From: Listeria innocua
GTDB taxonomy: Bacteria > Bacillota > Bacilli > Lactobacillales > Listeriaceae
Length of the DNA stretch: 64,000 bases
NCBI RefSeq assembly: GCF_028596125.1
Contig: NZ_CP117228.1
Coordinates: 1-64,000, forward strand
Direction: 5' to 3'
A program made the translations under genes and the position numbers. Below the pieces are notes generated by a model that was given only the letters and a program-made list of their open reading frames with translations, made no database searches and was not told where the DNA came from. This document shows positions 35,401-43,427 of this stretch, in pieces (positions within the stretch are counted from its first letter, which is position 1; every line of letters begins with the position of its first letter).

Positions 35401-35555
35401 TTTCGGAAAATATCGAATTAAATTTAAAAGGTGTTGAAAATGCTAAAATCGAAGCCGCACGTCAACATTTTAAAATCATTTCTAATAGTGAAGTAACATA
35501 TGAGGTTGTTGACAGCTATGACAAGATGATGGATAAATTATCTTCACACATATAA
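32439..35555 (+). CDS. res: Type III restriction endonuclease subunit (Res)
   Basis: 1038-aa ATP-dependent restriction subunit. Walker A METGTGKTYTYIK (about 109), DEPQ box IMIIDEPQSV, NYSATHR, and motif VI RQSSSDIKKRQEIGRGLRL. The C-terminal nuclease PD-(D/E)xK site is seen in NPDWAVV and YFIAETKG (about 964-985). Complete. It works with Mod; the helicase and DUF4391 genes upstream are not part of minimal type III systems. Confidence 0.9.
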   Translation: MKLQYKNQQFQLDAVEAITSIFEGQPRQTNMSYMMDIGKEKNITLDIVNGFKNADISLSDSDLLKNIQATQKKNGILTDNKIVKMSIGGKDKNTKIDNSKDSLTLSVEMETGTGKTYTYIKTMLELNKQYGWSKFIIVVPSIAIREGVAKTFESTSEHFKQAYGIGIRHFIYNSSQLDKIEAFASDAGINVMIVNTQAFNARGADARRIDMILDQFRGRRPIDVIAATNPIMIIDEPQSVLGNGSKAELNATRVGLAKFNPLFFINYSATHRDNYNMVYRLDAVDAYQKNLVKKIAVKGIEISGSNASSGYLYLEAIKEKPALKARIQFEKLSATGNVVKTSKLLDKGDNIYPLSGEIESYNSGFVVSEINAVDQFVEFTNGQKLSVGEVVGNTNDEDLRRIQIRETIHSHLAKEESLFKREIKTLSLFFIDEVVKYKDYEAIDHKGTYARIFEEEYENIVRDRLTDTLLDEKYRTYLERELESPEKVHAGYFSIDKKGKSVDSKIKRGSESSDDISAYDLIMKNKERLLSFEEPVRFIFSHSALKEGWDNPNVFQIATLRQSSSDIKKRQEIGRGLRLAVNQKGDRQDEQSLGENEVQQVNVLTVIANESYESFARDLQSEIADAIKNRPKLIEPKLFEGRELVVEDSNGQVTAKMVVDNTQAAEIWACLKKGKLIEKNKQTSVTYQKLSATEKLEAIQEVLDEELQVFALPIQKLINSVYNLKDLPIENENKRTTLKLNREKYASKEFKNLWSKINRKSYYTVDFDDQEIIEKSIQLINKKLTVKTLKARITEGNMQATDTGTIFTVDGKRTTDIYSPVNTVKYDLIGEVSQNVGLLRKTVAYILSCIHPEQFAKYQSNPENFIVQISNIINAVKAQNIISHIVYNKLDEVWDEDAIFANSDIQGIMGQNVFDAKKHLYDKVRVDSEVEKRFASDLDVEQNVEMYVKLPGGFYINTPVGKYNPDWAVVLNEPDHKHVYFIAETKGVSENIELNLKGVENAKIEAARQHFKIISNSEVTYEVVDSYDKMMDKLSSHI

Positions 35556-35600
35556 ACAGGGTCTATAATTAACAAATACCCCCTCGAAAACGTTGAAAGA

Positions 35601-35645
35601 ATAACCCCTAATATCTATAATGTAGATATTAGGGGTTATTTATTT
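35601..35645 (+). terminator. Terminator of the restriction operon
   Basis: ATAACCCCTAATATCTA paired perfectly (17 bp) with TAGATATTAGGGGTTAT, with a 5-nt loop and a T-rich tail. Confidence 0.85.
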
Positions 35646-35668
35646 TTATATACCAGAAATAGCTTCTT

Positions 35669-35830
35669 TTATTCGTTATTTTTTCGATACCTTTTAGAAC
35701 GATTTTGACCAGGAAATAAACGATCATGCGATCCGACTCGAATGCCAATTAAGACTAGTTCATCTTTATCAATCGTATAAACCACCAGGACATCGTTAGT
35801 TTCGCTTGGTGTTTTGTTTTTCGGGGTATC
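35669..35830 (-). pseudogene. YafQ/RelE-like toxin, C-terminal fragment
   Basis: Reads DVLVVYTIDKDELVLIGIRVGSHDRLF, the C-terminal strands and GSHxxLF end of the YafQ/RelE family, then a basic tail. The N-terminal two thirds are absent: upstream sequence switches to a transposase fragment. Not functional. Confidence 0.6.
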
Positions 35831-35969
35831 TTCGTAAGTGATAAAGGATGGCATTGAATACGTCATAAAGATCATAATGACGCGGTCTTGTATGCTTGCG
35901 GAAGTTTTCTAAATCAGGTTGTATTAACGCAAATTGCGCTCGAGAAATATTGCTTGGATAATCTGGCAT
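35831..35969 (-). pseudogene. IS5-type transposase, N-terminal fragment
   Basis: ATG with AGGAGTTTGTC ribosome site. The reading MPDYPSNISRAQFALIQPDL, then RKHTRPRHYDLYDVFNAILYHL, is the conserved start of DUF4096/IS5-type transposases. It then runs into the toxin fragment in another frame. This leaves about 45 residues of a lost IS. Confidence 0.65.
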
Positions 35970-36104
35970 GACAAACTCCTCAGTCGGTTTTCCACAATTC
36001 TACCAGATTCAGCAGATACTAGACAGGTTCTAAGAGGCATTTCACCATACTAACAAGAAAACCAAAAATTCCCAGATCATTAATTTAACATATCGTATCA
36101 AACC

Positions 36105-36135
36105 ATGCCTGGAATATTATCTAGGCGTTTTTTTA
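36105..36135 (+). terminator. Small terminator upstream of copY
   Basis: GCCT..AGGC hairpin followed by a T7 run. The 35970-36177 stretch around it holds nothing else I can identify. Confidence 0.45.
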
Positions 36136-36177
36136 ATGTAATGGTATTTTCTGGCAGAAAGGTTGCATTATTGTGAC

Positions 36178-36218
36178 TACGGTTGTAAACTAATAAGTGT
36201 TAAGAGGCTACAAACGTA
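36178..36218 (+). promoter_or_regulatory. Two cop boxes (CopY operators)
   Basis: TACGGTTGTA at 36178-36187 and TACAAACGTA at 36209-36218. Each is one base from the TACAnnTGTA cop-box consensus, and their starts are 31 bp apart. Paired boxes upstream of copY are the known arrangement for copper-released repression in lactic acid bacteria. Confidence 0.7.
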
Positions 36219-36249
36219 AACTTAGAATTCAATTAATGGAGGAAGCCAA

Positions 36250-36681
36250 TTGAAGGATGCAAAGAATGTAACCATCACCGATTCTGAATGGATGGTTATG
36301 AGAGCAATTTGGACAATGGGACATGCGACTAGTCGTGAACTAATCGATGCTATGAACGAATTAGAAGGCTGGTCAGCTTCAACAACCAAAACGCTACTTC
36401 ACAGGTTGATTCAAAAACAGGCGGTTGCGCAGCATGGCGGCAGTCGACCATTCACGTATAAGCCGGTTGTTGGCGAGAAGGAATCAATGGCGGCAGCGGC
36501 AGATGATTTGTTTGACCATATGTGTGCGATGCGGGCTGGTTCAACAATTGCCGGCGTTATTCAGTCAAGGGAACTCTCACGGGCGGATATTGCGAACTTA
36601 CAGGCGATTCTAGCTGAAAAGGCCAAAACAGCGCCCGAGGAAGTTCAGTGTAACTGCTTGCCAGGTGATCAAACGTGTTAA
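36250..36681 (+). CDS. copY: Copper-responsive repressor CopY
   Basis: 143 aa, TTG start after GGAGGAAGCCAA. N-terminal BlaI/MecI-type winged helix (TDSEWMVMRAIWTMGHATSRELIDAM) and a C-terminal metal site CNCLPGDQTC, a variant of the CxCxxxxCxC motif with one Cys pair reduced. It represses copB through the two cop boxes; copper displaces zinc and releases it. Confidence 0.88.
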   Translation: MKDAKNVTITDSEWMVMRAIWTMGHATSRELIDAMNELEGWSASTTKTLLHRLIQKQAVAQHGGSRPFTYKPVVGEKESMAAAADDLFDHMCAMRAGSTIAGVIQSRELSRADIANLQAILAEKAKTAPEEVQCNCLPGDQTC

Positions 36682-36802
36682 GACTGTGGTGTTCTGTTTA
36701 CTTTTAGGATTGCTGCACAAAAATCCAGAATCTGGGATTTCTGATGGCGGAAACTTATGAATTTTTGTCGTAATTCTCATTCATATAGTGGCATGGTGCT
36801 CC

Positions 36803-36899
36803 GCAAAGCAGAAGCCTAAATATAAGAACCTGGTGGAAAAATCCCGAGCCCGGGGATTTCCACACAAGGAACTTATATTCCGGCTTCTAACCGCTTTGC
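36803..36899 (+). repeat. 97-nt long imperfect hairpin between copY and copB
   Basis: Arms pair as five blocks: GCAAAGC/GCTTTGC, AGAAGCC/GGCTTCT, ATATAAG/CTTATAT, TGGAAA/TTTCCA and ATCCC/GGGAT, with symmetric internal loops. It ends 32 nt before the copB start. It could be an mRNA regulatory structure or a small palindromic mobile element. Confidence 0.75.
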
Positions 36900-36931
36900 T
36901 ACGCACACTTATTTTTAGGGGGTCGATAATC

Positions 36932-39178
36932 ATGGCAAATAAAGAGGACCATATGAACATGAAAAACATGAGTGCTAAGAATATGGGAAATAATGAATCA
37001 AATATGAGTCATATGGATCATGATGACATGAAAATGGATCACGATATGACCGAAACGGATCATAATCAAATGAACATGGACCACGATATGGCCGAAATGG
37101 ATCACAGCCAAATGAACATGAATCACGAAACTATGAATATGAGTGGGATGAATCACGGTGATATGGATATGGCTGGGACCGACATGATGATGCACGGTGG
37201 CTCAATGATGCATATGGGGAATTTGAAAGTTAAATTTTGGGTCTCCGTTGTCTTAGCGATTCCAGTTTTACTGTTAGCACCAATCATGGGTTTAAACGTT
37301 TCCATCCTTAGTTTCAGTTCACCGCTAATTGTTGGCATTATCATCGTTTTGTTTGATACAGCACTTTACTTTTATGGCGGAATGCCATTTTTAAAGGGGG
37401 CTAAAGCGGAAATTCAAGATAAATCTCCTGAAATGATGACGCTAGTAACCCTTGGAATTTCCGTTTCGTATTTCTACAGTTTGTACGCATTTATTGCCAA
37501 CAACTTCTTGAACCCGGCAAATCATGTAATGGATTTTTCGTTCGAACTTGCAACCCTGATTTTAATTATGCTTCTAGGACACTGGATTGAAATGAATGCA
37601 TTGATGGGGGCTGGGGATGCCTTACAAAAGATGGCGGCCCTGTTGCCTAAGACGGCCCATCTAGTTACAGATAATGGTGAAACAAAAGAAGTGCCAGTAT
37701 CTGATTTAAAAGTTGGTCAAGTTTTCCAAGTGCGTTCAGGTGAGAGTATTCCAGCCGATGGTGTTATTACGGCTGGGGAGTCGACCGTGAATGAAGCACT
37801 GGTAACCGGTGAATCTGCTGCCGTTACCAAGAACGTTGGCGATAAGGTCATTGGTGGTGCAACCAACAATAACGGGACGCTAACGGTTAAAATTAGTGGT
37901 ACTGGTGACTCCGGCTATCTTTCTCAAGTAATGAAAATGGTTCAAAATGCCCAGCAAGCTAAATCTAAAGCAGAAGATAAAGCTGATTTAGTTGCCAAGT
38001 ATCTATTTTACGCGGCATTTGGTGTTGGGATTATTGCTTTCTTTGCCTGGTTACCCCAGGGATTGGCGACTGCAATGACGATCATGGTGACCGTCTTCGT
38101 GATTGCTTGCCCGCATGCATTAGGATTAGCGATTCCATTAGTGGTTTCTCGTTCTACTACGATTGGCGCTCAAAATGGGCTATTAGTTCGAAATCGCCAA
38201 GCCATTGAAGCAAGTCAACATGTTAGCCACGTTCTCTTGGATAAAACTGGCACGTTAACAGAAGGTAAATTTACGGTGAATGCATTGATTCCAAATGATG
38301 GGATTGACGAAACAACGTTATTAAGCCGACTGGCCGCCCTTGAAAATAATTCGACTCATCCGCTGGCCCAAGCAATCATTACTGAAGCCCAAGCGAAGGA
38401 CATTGAAGTCGTTGCGGCTGAAAAGTCTCAAAATATTCCGGGCGTTGGTATTTCCGGTAATGTTGATGGCACTGACTATACGATTGTTAATGGTAACTAT
38501 TTAACGAAGCAAGGGATCAGGTTTGACGAGGCCGCTGCTGATAAATGGGCTGCTAAGGGTAATTCCGTCAGCTTCCTATTGCAGGGCACCCAAGTTCAAG
38601 GAATGGTTGCTGAAGGCGACACCATCAAAGCGGGTGCTAAGGAATTAATTAGTGGTCTTCAGAGGCGAGGAATTACCCCCGTAATGCTCACTGGCGATAA
38701 TCCAAAAGCCGCGGAACACGTTGCTAACTTACTAGGATTGACTGAATTTCATGCAGGCCTATTACCAGATGATAAGCAAAAGATTATTGCTGATTATCAA
38801 GCAAAGGGCAATCACGTCATCATGGTTGGTGACGGCGTAAATGACGCACCAAGTCTTGCCGCGGCCGATATTGGAATTGCAATTGGCGCCGGAACCGATG
38901 TTGCCATTGATTCCGCTGATGTTGTGTTGGTTAAATCAGAACCCAGCGATATTTTACATTTTCTTGATTTGGCTAAAATCACAAATCGGAAAATGGTTCA
39001 AAATCTCTGGTGGGGAGCAGGCTACAATATTGTCGCAATTCCACTCGCTGCCGGTGTGTTGTCATTTATTGGAATCATTCTAGACCCAGCCGTTGGTGCT
39101 GCGGTCATGGCGATGTCGACAATTATCGTGGCAATTAATGCGATGGGATTGACTGGTGAAAAGATTAAAAACGTGTAA
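36932..39178 (+). CDS. copB: Copper-exporting P1B-3 ATPase CopB
   Basis: 748 aa from MANKEDHMNM (AGGGGG ribosome site); the longer frame covers the hairpin and is rejected. The N-terminus (1-95) is Met/His/Asp-rich (repeats of MDHxxMNM), a copper-binding region. Membrane core with the CPH ion motif (CPHALGLAIP, about 393), phosphorylation site DKTGTLTEG (about 436) and GDGVNDAPSLAAAD. CPH marks CopB-type Cu/Ag exporters. Together with copY it forms a cop operon like enterococcal tcr/cop loci; no copA or chaperone gene is present. Confidence 0.88.
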   Translation: MANKEDHMNMKNMSAKNMGNNESNMSHMDHDDMKMDHDMTETDHNQMNMDHDMAEMDHSQMNMNHETMNMSGMNHGDMDMAGTDMMMHGGSMMHMGNLKVKFWVSVVLAIPVLLLAPIMGLNVSILSFSSPLIVGIIIVLFDTALYFYGGMPFLKGAKAEIQDKSPEMMTLVTLGISVSYFYSLYAFIANNFLNPANHVMDFSFELATLILIMLLGHWIEMNALMGAGDALQKMAALLPKTAHLVTDNGETKEVPVSDLKVGQVFQVRSGESIPADGVITAGESTVNEALVTGESAAVTKNVGDKVIGGATNNNGTLTVKISGTGDSGYLSQVMKMVQNAQQAKSKAEDKADLVAKYLFYAAFGVGIIAFFAWLPQGLATAMTIMVTVFVIACPHALGLAIPLVVSRSTTIGAQNGLLVRNRQAIEASQHVSHVLLDKTGTLTEGKFTVNALIPNDGIDETTLLSRLAALENNSTHPLAQAIITEAQAKDIEVVAAEKSQNIPGVGISGNVDGTDYTIVNGNYLTKQGIRFDEAAADKWAAKGNSVSFLLQGTQVQGMVAEGDTIKAGAKELISGLQRRGITPVMLTGDNPKAAEHVANLLGLTEFHAGLLPDDKQKIIADYQAKGNHVIMVGDGVNDAPSLAAADIGIAIGAGTDVAIDSADVVLVKSEPSDILHFLDLAKITNRKMVQNLWWGAGYNIVAIPLAAGVLSFIGIILDPAVGAAVMAMSTIIVAINAMGLTGEKIKNV

Positions 39179-39192
39179 TTAAGTGATGACAA

Positions 39193-39236
39193 AAAGAGGA
39201 GAAAGATCAGCTGGTAGTCTGGCCTTTCTCCTCTTT
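39193..39236 (+). terminator. copB terminator
   Basis: AAAGAGGAGAAAG/CTTTCTCCTCTTT 13-bp stem. The transposon terminal repeat begins 3 bp later. Confidence 0.8.
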
Positions 39237-39314
39237 ATGGGGTCCCAAGCGCCTACGGGAAATTTGTATCGATAAGGATTACAAATTCCCGTAATATCAA
39301 CGTTTGACGACTCT

Positions 39315-42230
39315 CTATTTTTCTATGTTTAATTTTCTCAACCTCTTGGGAATAGATAACAAATCAAATTTGTATTCACCAAGAAACGTAATATGCTCCC
39401 AATTAATAGGAGAAATATGGTTCATATAGTTGGTTACTTCTGGATCTATTTTCACTAGATAATCATAGGCTTCTTGTAAATAGACGGCGTTCCATATACT
39501 AATAGCATTTATTAAAACATTTAGTGCACTTGCACTTTGAAGTTGCCGACGAATATCACGTTCCATGAATTTACCTCGGCGACCAAAAAATAGTTCTCTT
39601 GCCAAAGCATTTACGGCTTCCGTTTTATTCAAACCATGGGTAATCTTACGTCTTAAGCTATCATCTGTCACATAATCTATCATGAAAATACTCTTCTCAA
39701 TCCGTCCCAATTCTCTTAAAGCGGTAGCTACCTTATTTTTTCGTGCGTAAGAACCTAGCTTTCCTAAAATTAGCGAACTTGAGACTTTACCAGTTTGAAT
39801 GGAATAAGCGATTCGTTTAATTTCTTCGTAACTTTCATCAATGGTTTTTATATTGATCCTACCACTGATGAGCCCTAATAAATCAGGGTATTCTGAAGTT
39901 GGCTTTATAGAAAATAATTGAGACTTTTTTATATTCCTAATACGGGGTTCAAAATGAAACCCTAGTAAAGCCGTCATACCAAACACTTGATCTGTATAAC
40001 CATTTGTGTCAGTGAAGTGTTCTTCAATATCTAAATCTGTTTCGTGGTAAAGCAAGCCATCTAATGTATGAGTCGCTTCTCTCGTGTTGGTCGAAACAAC
40101 TTCAACATGATGTGAGGTATTTCTGTCATTGATTGACCGAATCATTGTGGCGCCTTTCTCTAAGCTTTTATAATGTGGATTCACGTCAGCCTTAATGGCG
40201 GATACACCTACTGGTACACGCATTCCATCGGAAGCACTCGTTTTACCTTCTCCCCAAAAATCAGCTATAGGAATTCCTAATTGAAAATTAACCAAAATAG
40301 ATTGGGCACAGGTTAAGGCTTCTTTATAAAACCGCCATTGTTTAGTATTCGCCAATTGAGGATAAGTAATTCCGGGGGTGGATTGGGCCATTTTCTCAAG
40401 CCCAATATTCATTCCTAATCCTAATAAAGTGGCAAAAACAATTTTCTTTTCTCGTTCATTTGGCGGATTTCCAGTTGAATCATGGATAAATTCTTGCGAA
40501 AATTGAGTCCAGCTATCCACTTCTATTAATAGGTCACTTAATCTTATTTTGGGAATCATTGAATAAAGTTTTTTTCTATATTCCTCTGCTTCATCTGGTG
40601 TAACTTTCTCCAATTTTTTTAGCACCATTTTGGCTGAACTTTTGCCAGAATTCGAATAATATTGTAGTTGTGAGTCCAATATTGCGCCCCTAGAAGTCAA
40701 ATAATCATCAAATGTATCTGGAATAGTGAGTGAGTTAACGCAAGCATCGGAACTGATTAAGTAATCATCAATGTTTCGATGGGCTAAGCTTCCTTCTACC
40801 GAAATATTTCCTGATCTAATATTATTTTTTAACTCTGTGAACGCTACCAACTCGTAGAAGGATCGGTCTATTTTTCCTTCTTCAGGTTGAACAAGACGTT
40901 CCCATTTTTTACTCACAAATTCAATGGATGTGTTTGCTGGTATTTTCCGTTTACCATCGTTTTTTAACTCATTTATTTGAGTAAGCGCTGTAAGAATTGG
41001 TTGTGCAGATGAGGTTGCTTTAAACGAGAGTATTTTTAAAAGCATTGGGGTATATCTTCTAAGGTAAGTGGCTTTATTTCTCACCATTTCTAAATATCCG
41101 TGATTTTTCTTACCAGTAATTCGTTTAGCGTCTTCTCCATCTTGGATTAAGTCATGCCAGGGGATAACTCGTTCTATTTCGTCAAAAGGATTACTGTCGT
41201 TGTCTTTTGCAAAATGAAGTGCATCAATCAGAGACGCATAATGTTCTAATTTTTCAGTCGCCAACTTCCCTTTCTCTTTCAACAGTTCTTGCGAATCGTG
41301 CATCCCTTTTCGTTTAATCCCCGCTAAAATCCGGTCATTAATTTCAATGAGCAGATCGATCAGATACTGATGATGATCCACTAAAAAAGCAATGAGTAAG
41401 GAATACTTTTTTTCGAATTCAAAACGAGAAAAATCATAGGCATCGTAATTATCACCTAATCGTGCTAACTGAAGAAATCTATTTCGGTGAATATGCGACA
41501 CATTGATTGTTCCTAGTTCAAGAACCGTAATCGTCTCAACTTTTTTGCAAATGGTCATAAAACTCTCTGGATTGGCTTTGCCAGGGATATCTTTTAACCA
41601 GGCGAGTTTAGTCATCTTCGTTTCTTTATATACTAGAAACAACTCATCTAATTTCTCGATTTGTGTTTCTGTTAGTGAATCCAGAAGAATTGAAAACAGT
41701 GTGCTTTCAGCCTTATCACGACAATGGCTGATAATGTCTTCTAGTGTCGCTATCGATGGAAAAATAATTCGATTTTGGGTGAGGAAGCCTAATGTTTTTT
41801 TCATGAGATAGGTAGAGTCATCATTTTCTAATGCCAGCTTAATAAGAAATGCTATTAATTGATTGCGTGTGTCGACACTTCCAAAACGCTGATACCTAAA
41901 TGTTTCTAATATCTCATTAAAGTGATTGGCACGTGTGTTCCTATGGGCGTATAAGGCCAGTTCAATTGAGTCAAGATGTAACTGGCGCCTTACATAAGAG
42001 ATTAAACGGTCTGATTGGATGGACCAGTTACTCAACGAACACCCAGGGTATCGTGCCAAGCAGAGCTGAATGGCAAACCCTAACTTATTGATATCCCCTC
42101 TGTGTTGGTTGATGATATCTAAATCAGAGTCAGAGAAACTGAAATAAGCTTGAAAATCCTCTTCAGATAAGTGATCGACAGAAAGAAGTTGCTCCCGCTG
42201 TGCTGCTGTTAAAATTTTCTTTAATGCCAT
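39315..42230 (-). CDS. tnpA: Tn3-family transposase TnpA
   Basis: 971 aa, normal Tn3 TnpA length. Start region RxQLLSVDHLSEEDFQAYFSFSD; C-terminal DDE region with YTDQVFGMTALLGFHFEPR and ALARELFFGRRGKF. Starts 3 nt after tnpR. Intact. Confidence 0.92.
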   Translation of the reverse strand: MALKKILTAAQREQLLSVDHLSEEDFQAYFSFSDSDLDIINQHRGDINKLGFAIQLCLARYPGCSLSNWSIQSDRLISYVRRQLHLDSIELALYAHRNTRANHFNEILETFRYQRFGSVDTRNQLIAFLIKLALENDDSTYLMKKTLGFLTQNRIIFPSIATLEDIISHCRDKAESTLFSILLDSLTETQIEKLDELFLVYKETKMTKLAWLKDIPGKANPESFMTICKKVETITVLELGTINVSHIHRNRFLQLARLGDNYDAYDFSRFEFEKKYSLLIAFLVDHHQYLIDLLIEINDRILAGIKRKGMHDSQELLKEKGKLATEKLEHYASLIDALHFAKDNDSNPFDEIERVIPWHDLIQDGEDAKRITGKKNHGYLEMVRNKATYLRRYTPMLLKILSFKATSSAQPILTALTQINELKNDGKRKIPANTSIEFVSKKWERLVQPEEGKIDRSFYELVAFTELKNNIRSGNISVEGSLAHRNIDDYLISSDACVNSLTIPDTFDDYLTSRGAILDSQLQYYSNSGKSSAKMVLKKLEKVTPDEAEEYRKKLYSMIPKIRLSDLLIEVDSWTQFSQEFIHDSTGNPPNEREKKIVFATLLGLGMNIGLEKMAQSTPGITYPQLANTKQWRFYKEALTCAQSILVNFQLGIPIADFWGEGKTSASDGMRVPVGVSAIKADVNPHYKSLEKGATMIRSINDRNTSHHVEVVSTNTREATHTLDGLLYHETDLDIEEHFTDTNGYTDQVFGMTALLGFHFEPRIRNIKKSQLFSIKPTSEYPDLLGLISGRINIKTIDESYEEIKRIAYSIQTGKVSSSLILGKLGSYARKNKVATALRELGRIEKSIFMIDYVTDDSLRRKITHGLNKTEAVNALARELFFGRRGKFMERDIRRQLQSASALNVLINAISIWNAVYLQEAYDYLVKIDPEVTNYMNHISPINWEHITFLGEYKFDLLSIPKRLRKLNIEK

Positions 42231-42233
42231 AAG

Positions 42234-42788
42234 TTAGTTTTTCCTTCCATTAAGATAGCGGTATAGGGTTGTTTTGCTTAGTTTAGAGGCATCAAGAATC
42301 TGATTAATTGAATATTCCTTACTATCGTACATTTTCAAAGCCAACTCAATTGATTGACTGGCTTTACTTGGTCGCCCCCCTTTTTTTCCACGTGCTCTTG
42401 CTGCTTCAAGACCTGATTTGGTTCTTTCAATTGTAATATCACGTTCCAACTCTGCTAAACTAGCCATGACTCGGAAAAAGAATCTTCCCATAGAAGTAGA
42501 GGTATCAACGTTATCTTGAATAGAGATAAAATTAACCCCAAGCTCTTCAAACGTTTCTGAAAGCTCAATCAAATGTTTAGTTGAACGTGAAATTCGATCA
42601 AGTTTATAAATAACCACTGAGTCACCTTCACGTAACCCCTTTATCATGTCTTCCAATTGTGGACGGTCTCGTTTTGAACCCGTCACCTTTTCTTGGAATA
42701 GTTTATCGATACCGTGTTGGGTGAGTGCATCAATTTGCAAATTCAAATTTTGATCCTCTGTACTCACTCGAGCATAGCCAAAAATCAT
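42234..42788 (-). CDS. tnpR: Serine resolvase TnpR
   Basis: 184 aa from MIFGYARVSTEDQ (catalytic Ser in ARVSTEDQ); the upstream 16 residues of the frame are not conserved. C-terminal HTH SINQILDASKLSKTTLYRYL. Resolves cointegrates at the res site in front of it. Confidence 0.9.
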   Translation of the reverse strand: MIFGYARVSTEDQNLNLQIDALTQHGIDKLFQEKVTGSKRDRPQLEDMIKGLREGDSVVIYKLDRISRSTKHLIELSETFEELGVNFISIQDNVDTSTSMGRFFFRVMASLAELERDITIERTKSGLEAARARGKKGGRPSKASQSIELALKMYDSKEYSINQILDASKLSKTTLYRYLNGRKN

Positions 42789-42960
42789 AAAAAGCCTCCT
42801 TACTATTAATGACTTAAATGTACCATAACTCATCAATAATTACCATATAGGCACTTTGAAAAAAGAACGAGTTTTGGTACCTGGTTTAGGGCTCAAACGG
42901 ATGAAAAACAGATGAATTCAAAAAGTGCCATAAACGACCATTTAAGGTACTGGTTATAAT
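42789..42960. other. res site and tnpR promoter region
   Basis: AT-rich intergenic region with several dyads, including GGCACTTT (42850s) and its inverse AAAGTGCC (42920s), and TTTTGGTACCTG..GGTACTGG. Expected position of the resolvase binding site; the three subsites cannot be assigned with certainty. Confidence 0.5.
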
Positions 42961-42985
42961 AGTCAATTGTTATTCAAACGAACAC

Positions 42986-43050
42986 TTGACTATCAGATTG
43001 GAACAGAGTATAATCACCCCTATAAACATTCAAGTGTCTCTTTGAGTGTT
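42986..43050 (+). promoter_or_regulatory. cad promoter and CadC operator
   Basis: TTGACT, 17-bp spacer, TATAAT (43009-43014), then the inverted repeat AACATTCAA/TTGAGTGTT at 43025-43050, one mismatch from perfect. This resembles the CadC operator of pI258-type cad operons, placed to block transcription until Cd, Pb or Zn binds. Confidence 0.8.
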
Positions 43051-43067
43051 GGAAGGAGAAACTGAAT

Positions 43068-43427
43068 ATGACTGTAGATATTTGCGAAATTACTTGTATT
43101 GATGAAGAAAAAGTAAAACGGGTGAAGACTGGACTGGAAACCGTAGAAGTTACAACTATCAGTCAAATATTTAAAATTCTGTCTGATGAAACAAGGGTTA
43201 AAATTGTGTATGCATTACTGACAGAAAATGAACTTTGTGTATGCGATCTAGCTAATATTGTCGAAGCAACAGTTGCCGCTACGTCCCACCATTTACGCTT
43301 TTTAAAGAAGCAAGGGATTGCGAACTATCGAAAAGATGGAAAGCTTGTTTATTATTCTCTTGCGAATGAAAGGGTTAGAGATCGGATAAAACTTATATTA
43401 CTTAATTTTGAAGGAGTGGGAGTCTAA
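43068..43427 (+). CDS. cadC: Cadmium-responsive ArsR/SmtB repressor CadC
   Basis: 119 aa. Metal ligands CEITC (N-terminal pair) and ELCVCDL (helix pair) as in CadC; winged [20 protein letters not shown]. Stop overlaps the cadA start (TAATG), so the genes are coupled. Confidence 0.92.
   Translation: MTVDICEITCIDEEKVKRVKTGLETVEVTTISQIFKILSDETRVKIVYALLTENELCVCDLANIVEATVAATSHHLRFLKKQGIANYRKDGKLVYYSLANERVRDRIKLILLNFEGVGV

Noticed and set aside
36788..36931. Upstream extension of the CopB reading frame by 48 residues
   Set aside because: It lies inside the 97-nt hairpin, has no ribosome site, and the Met/His-rich start at 36932 has AGGGGG and matches the family.
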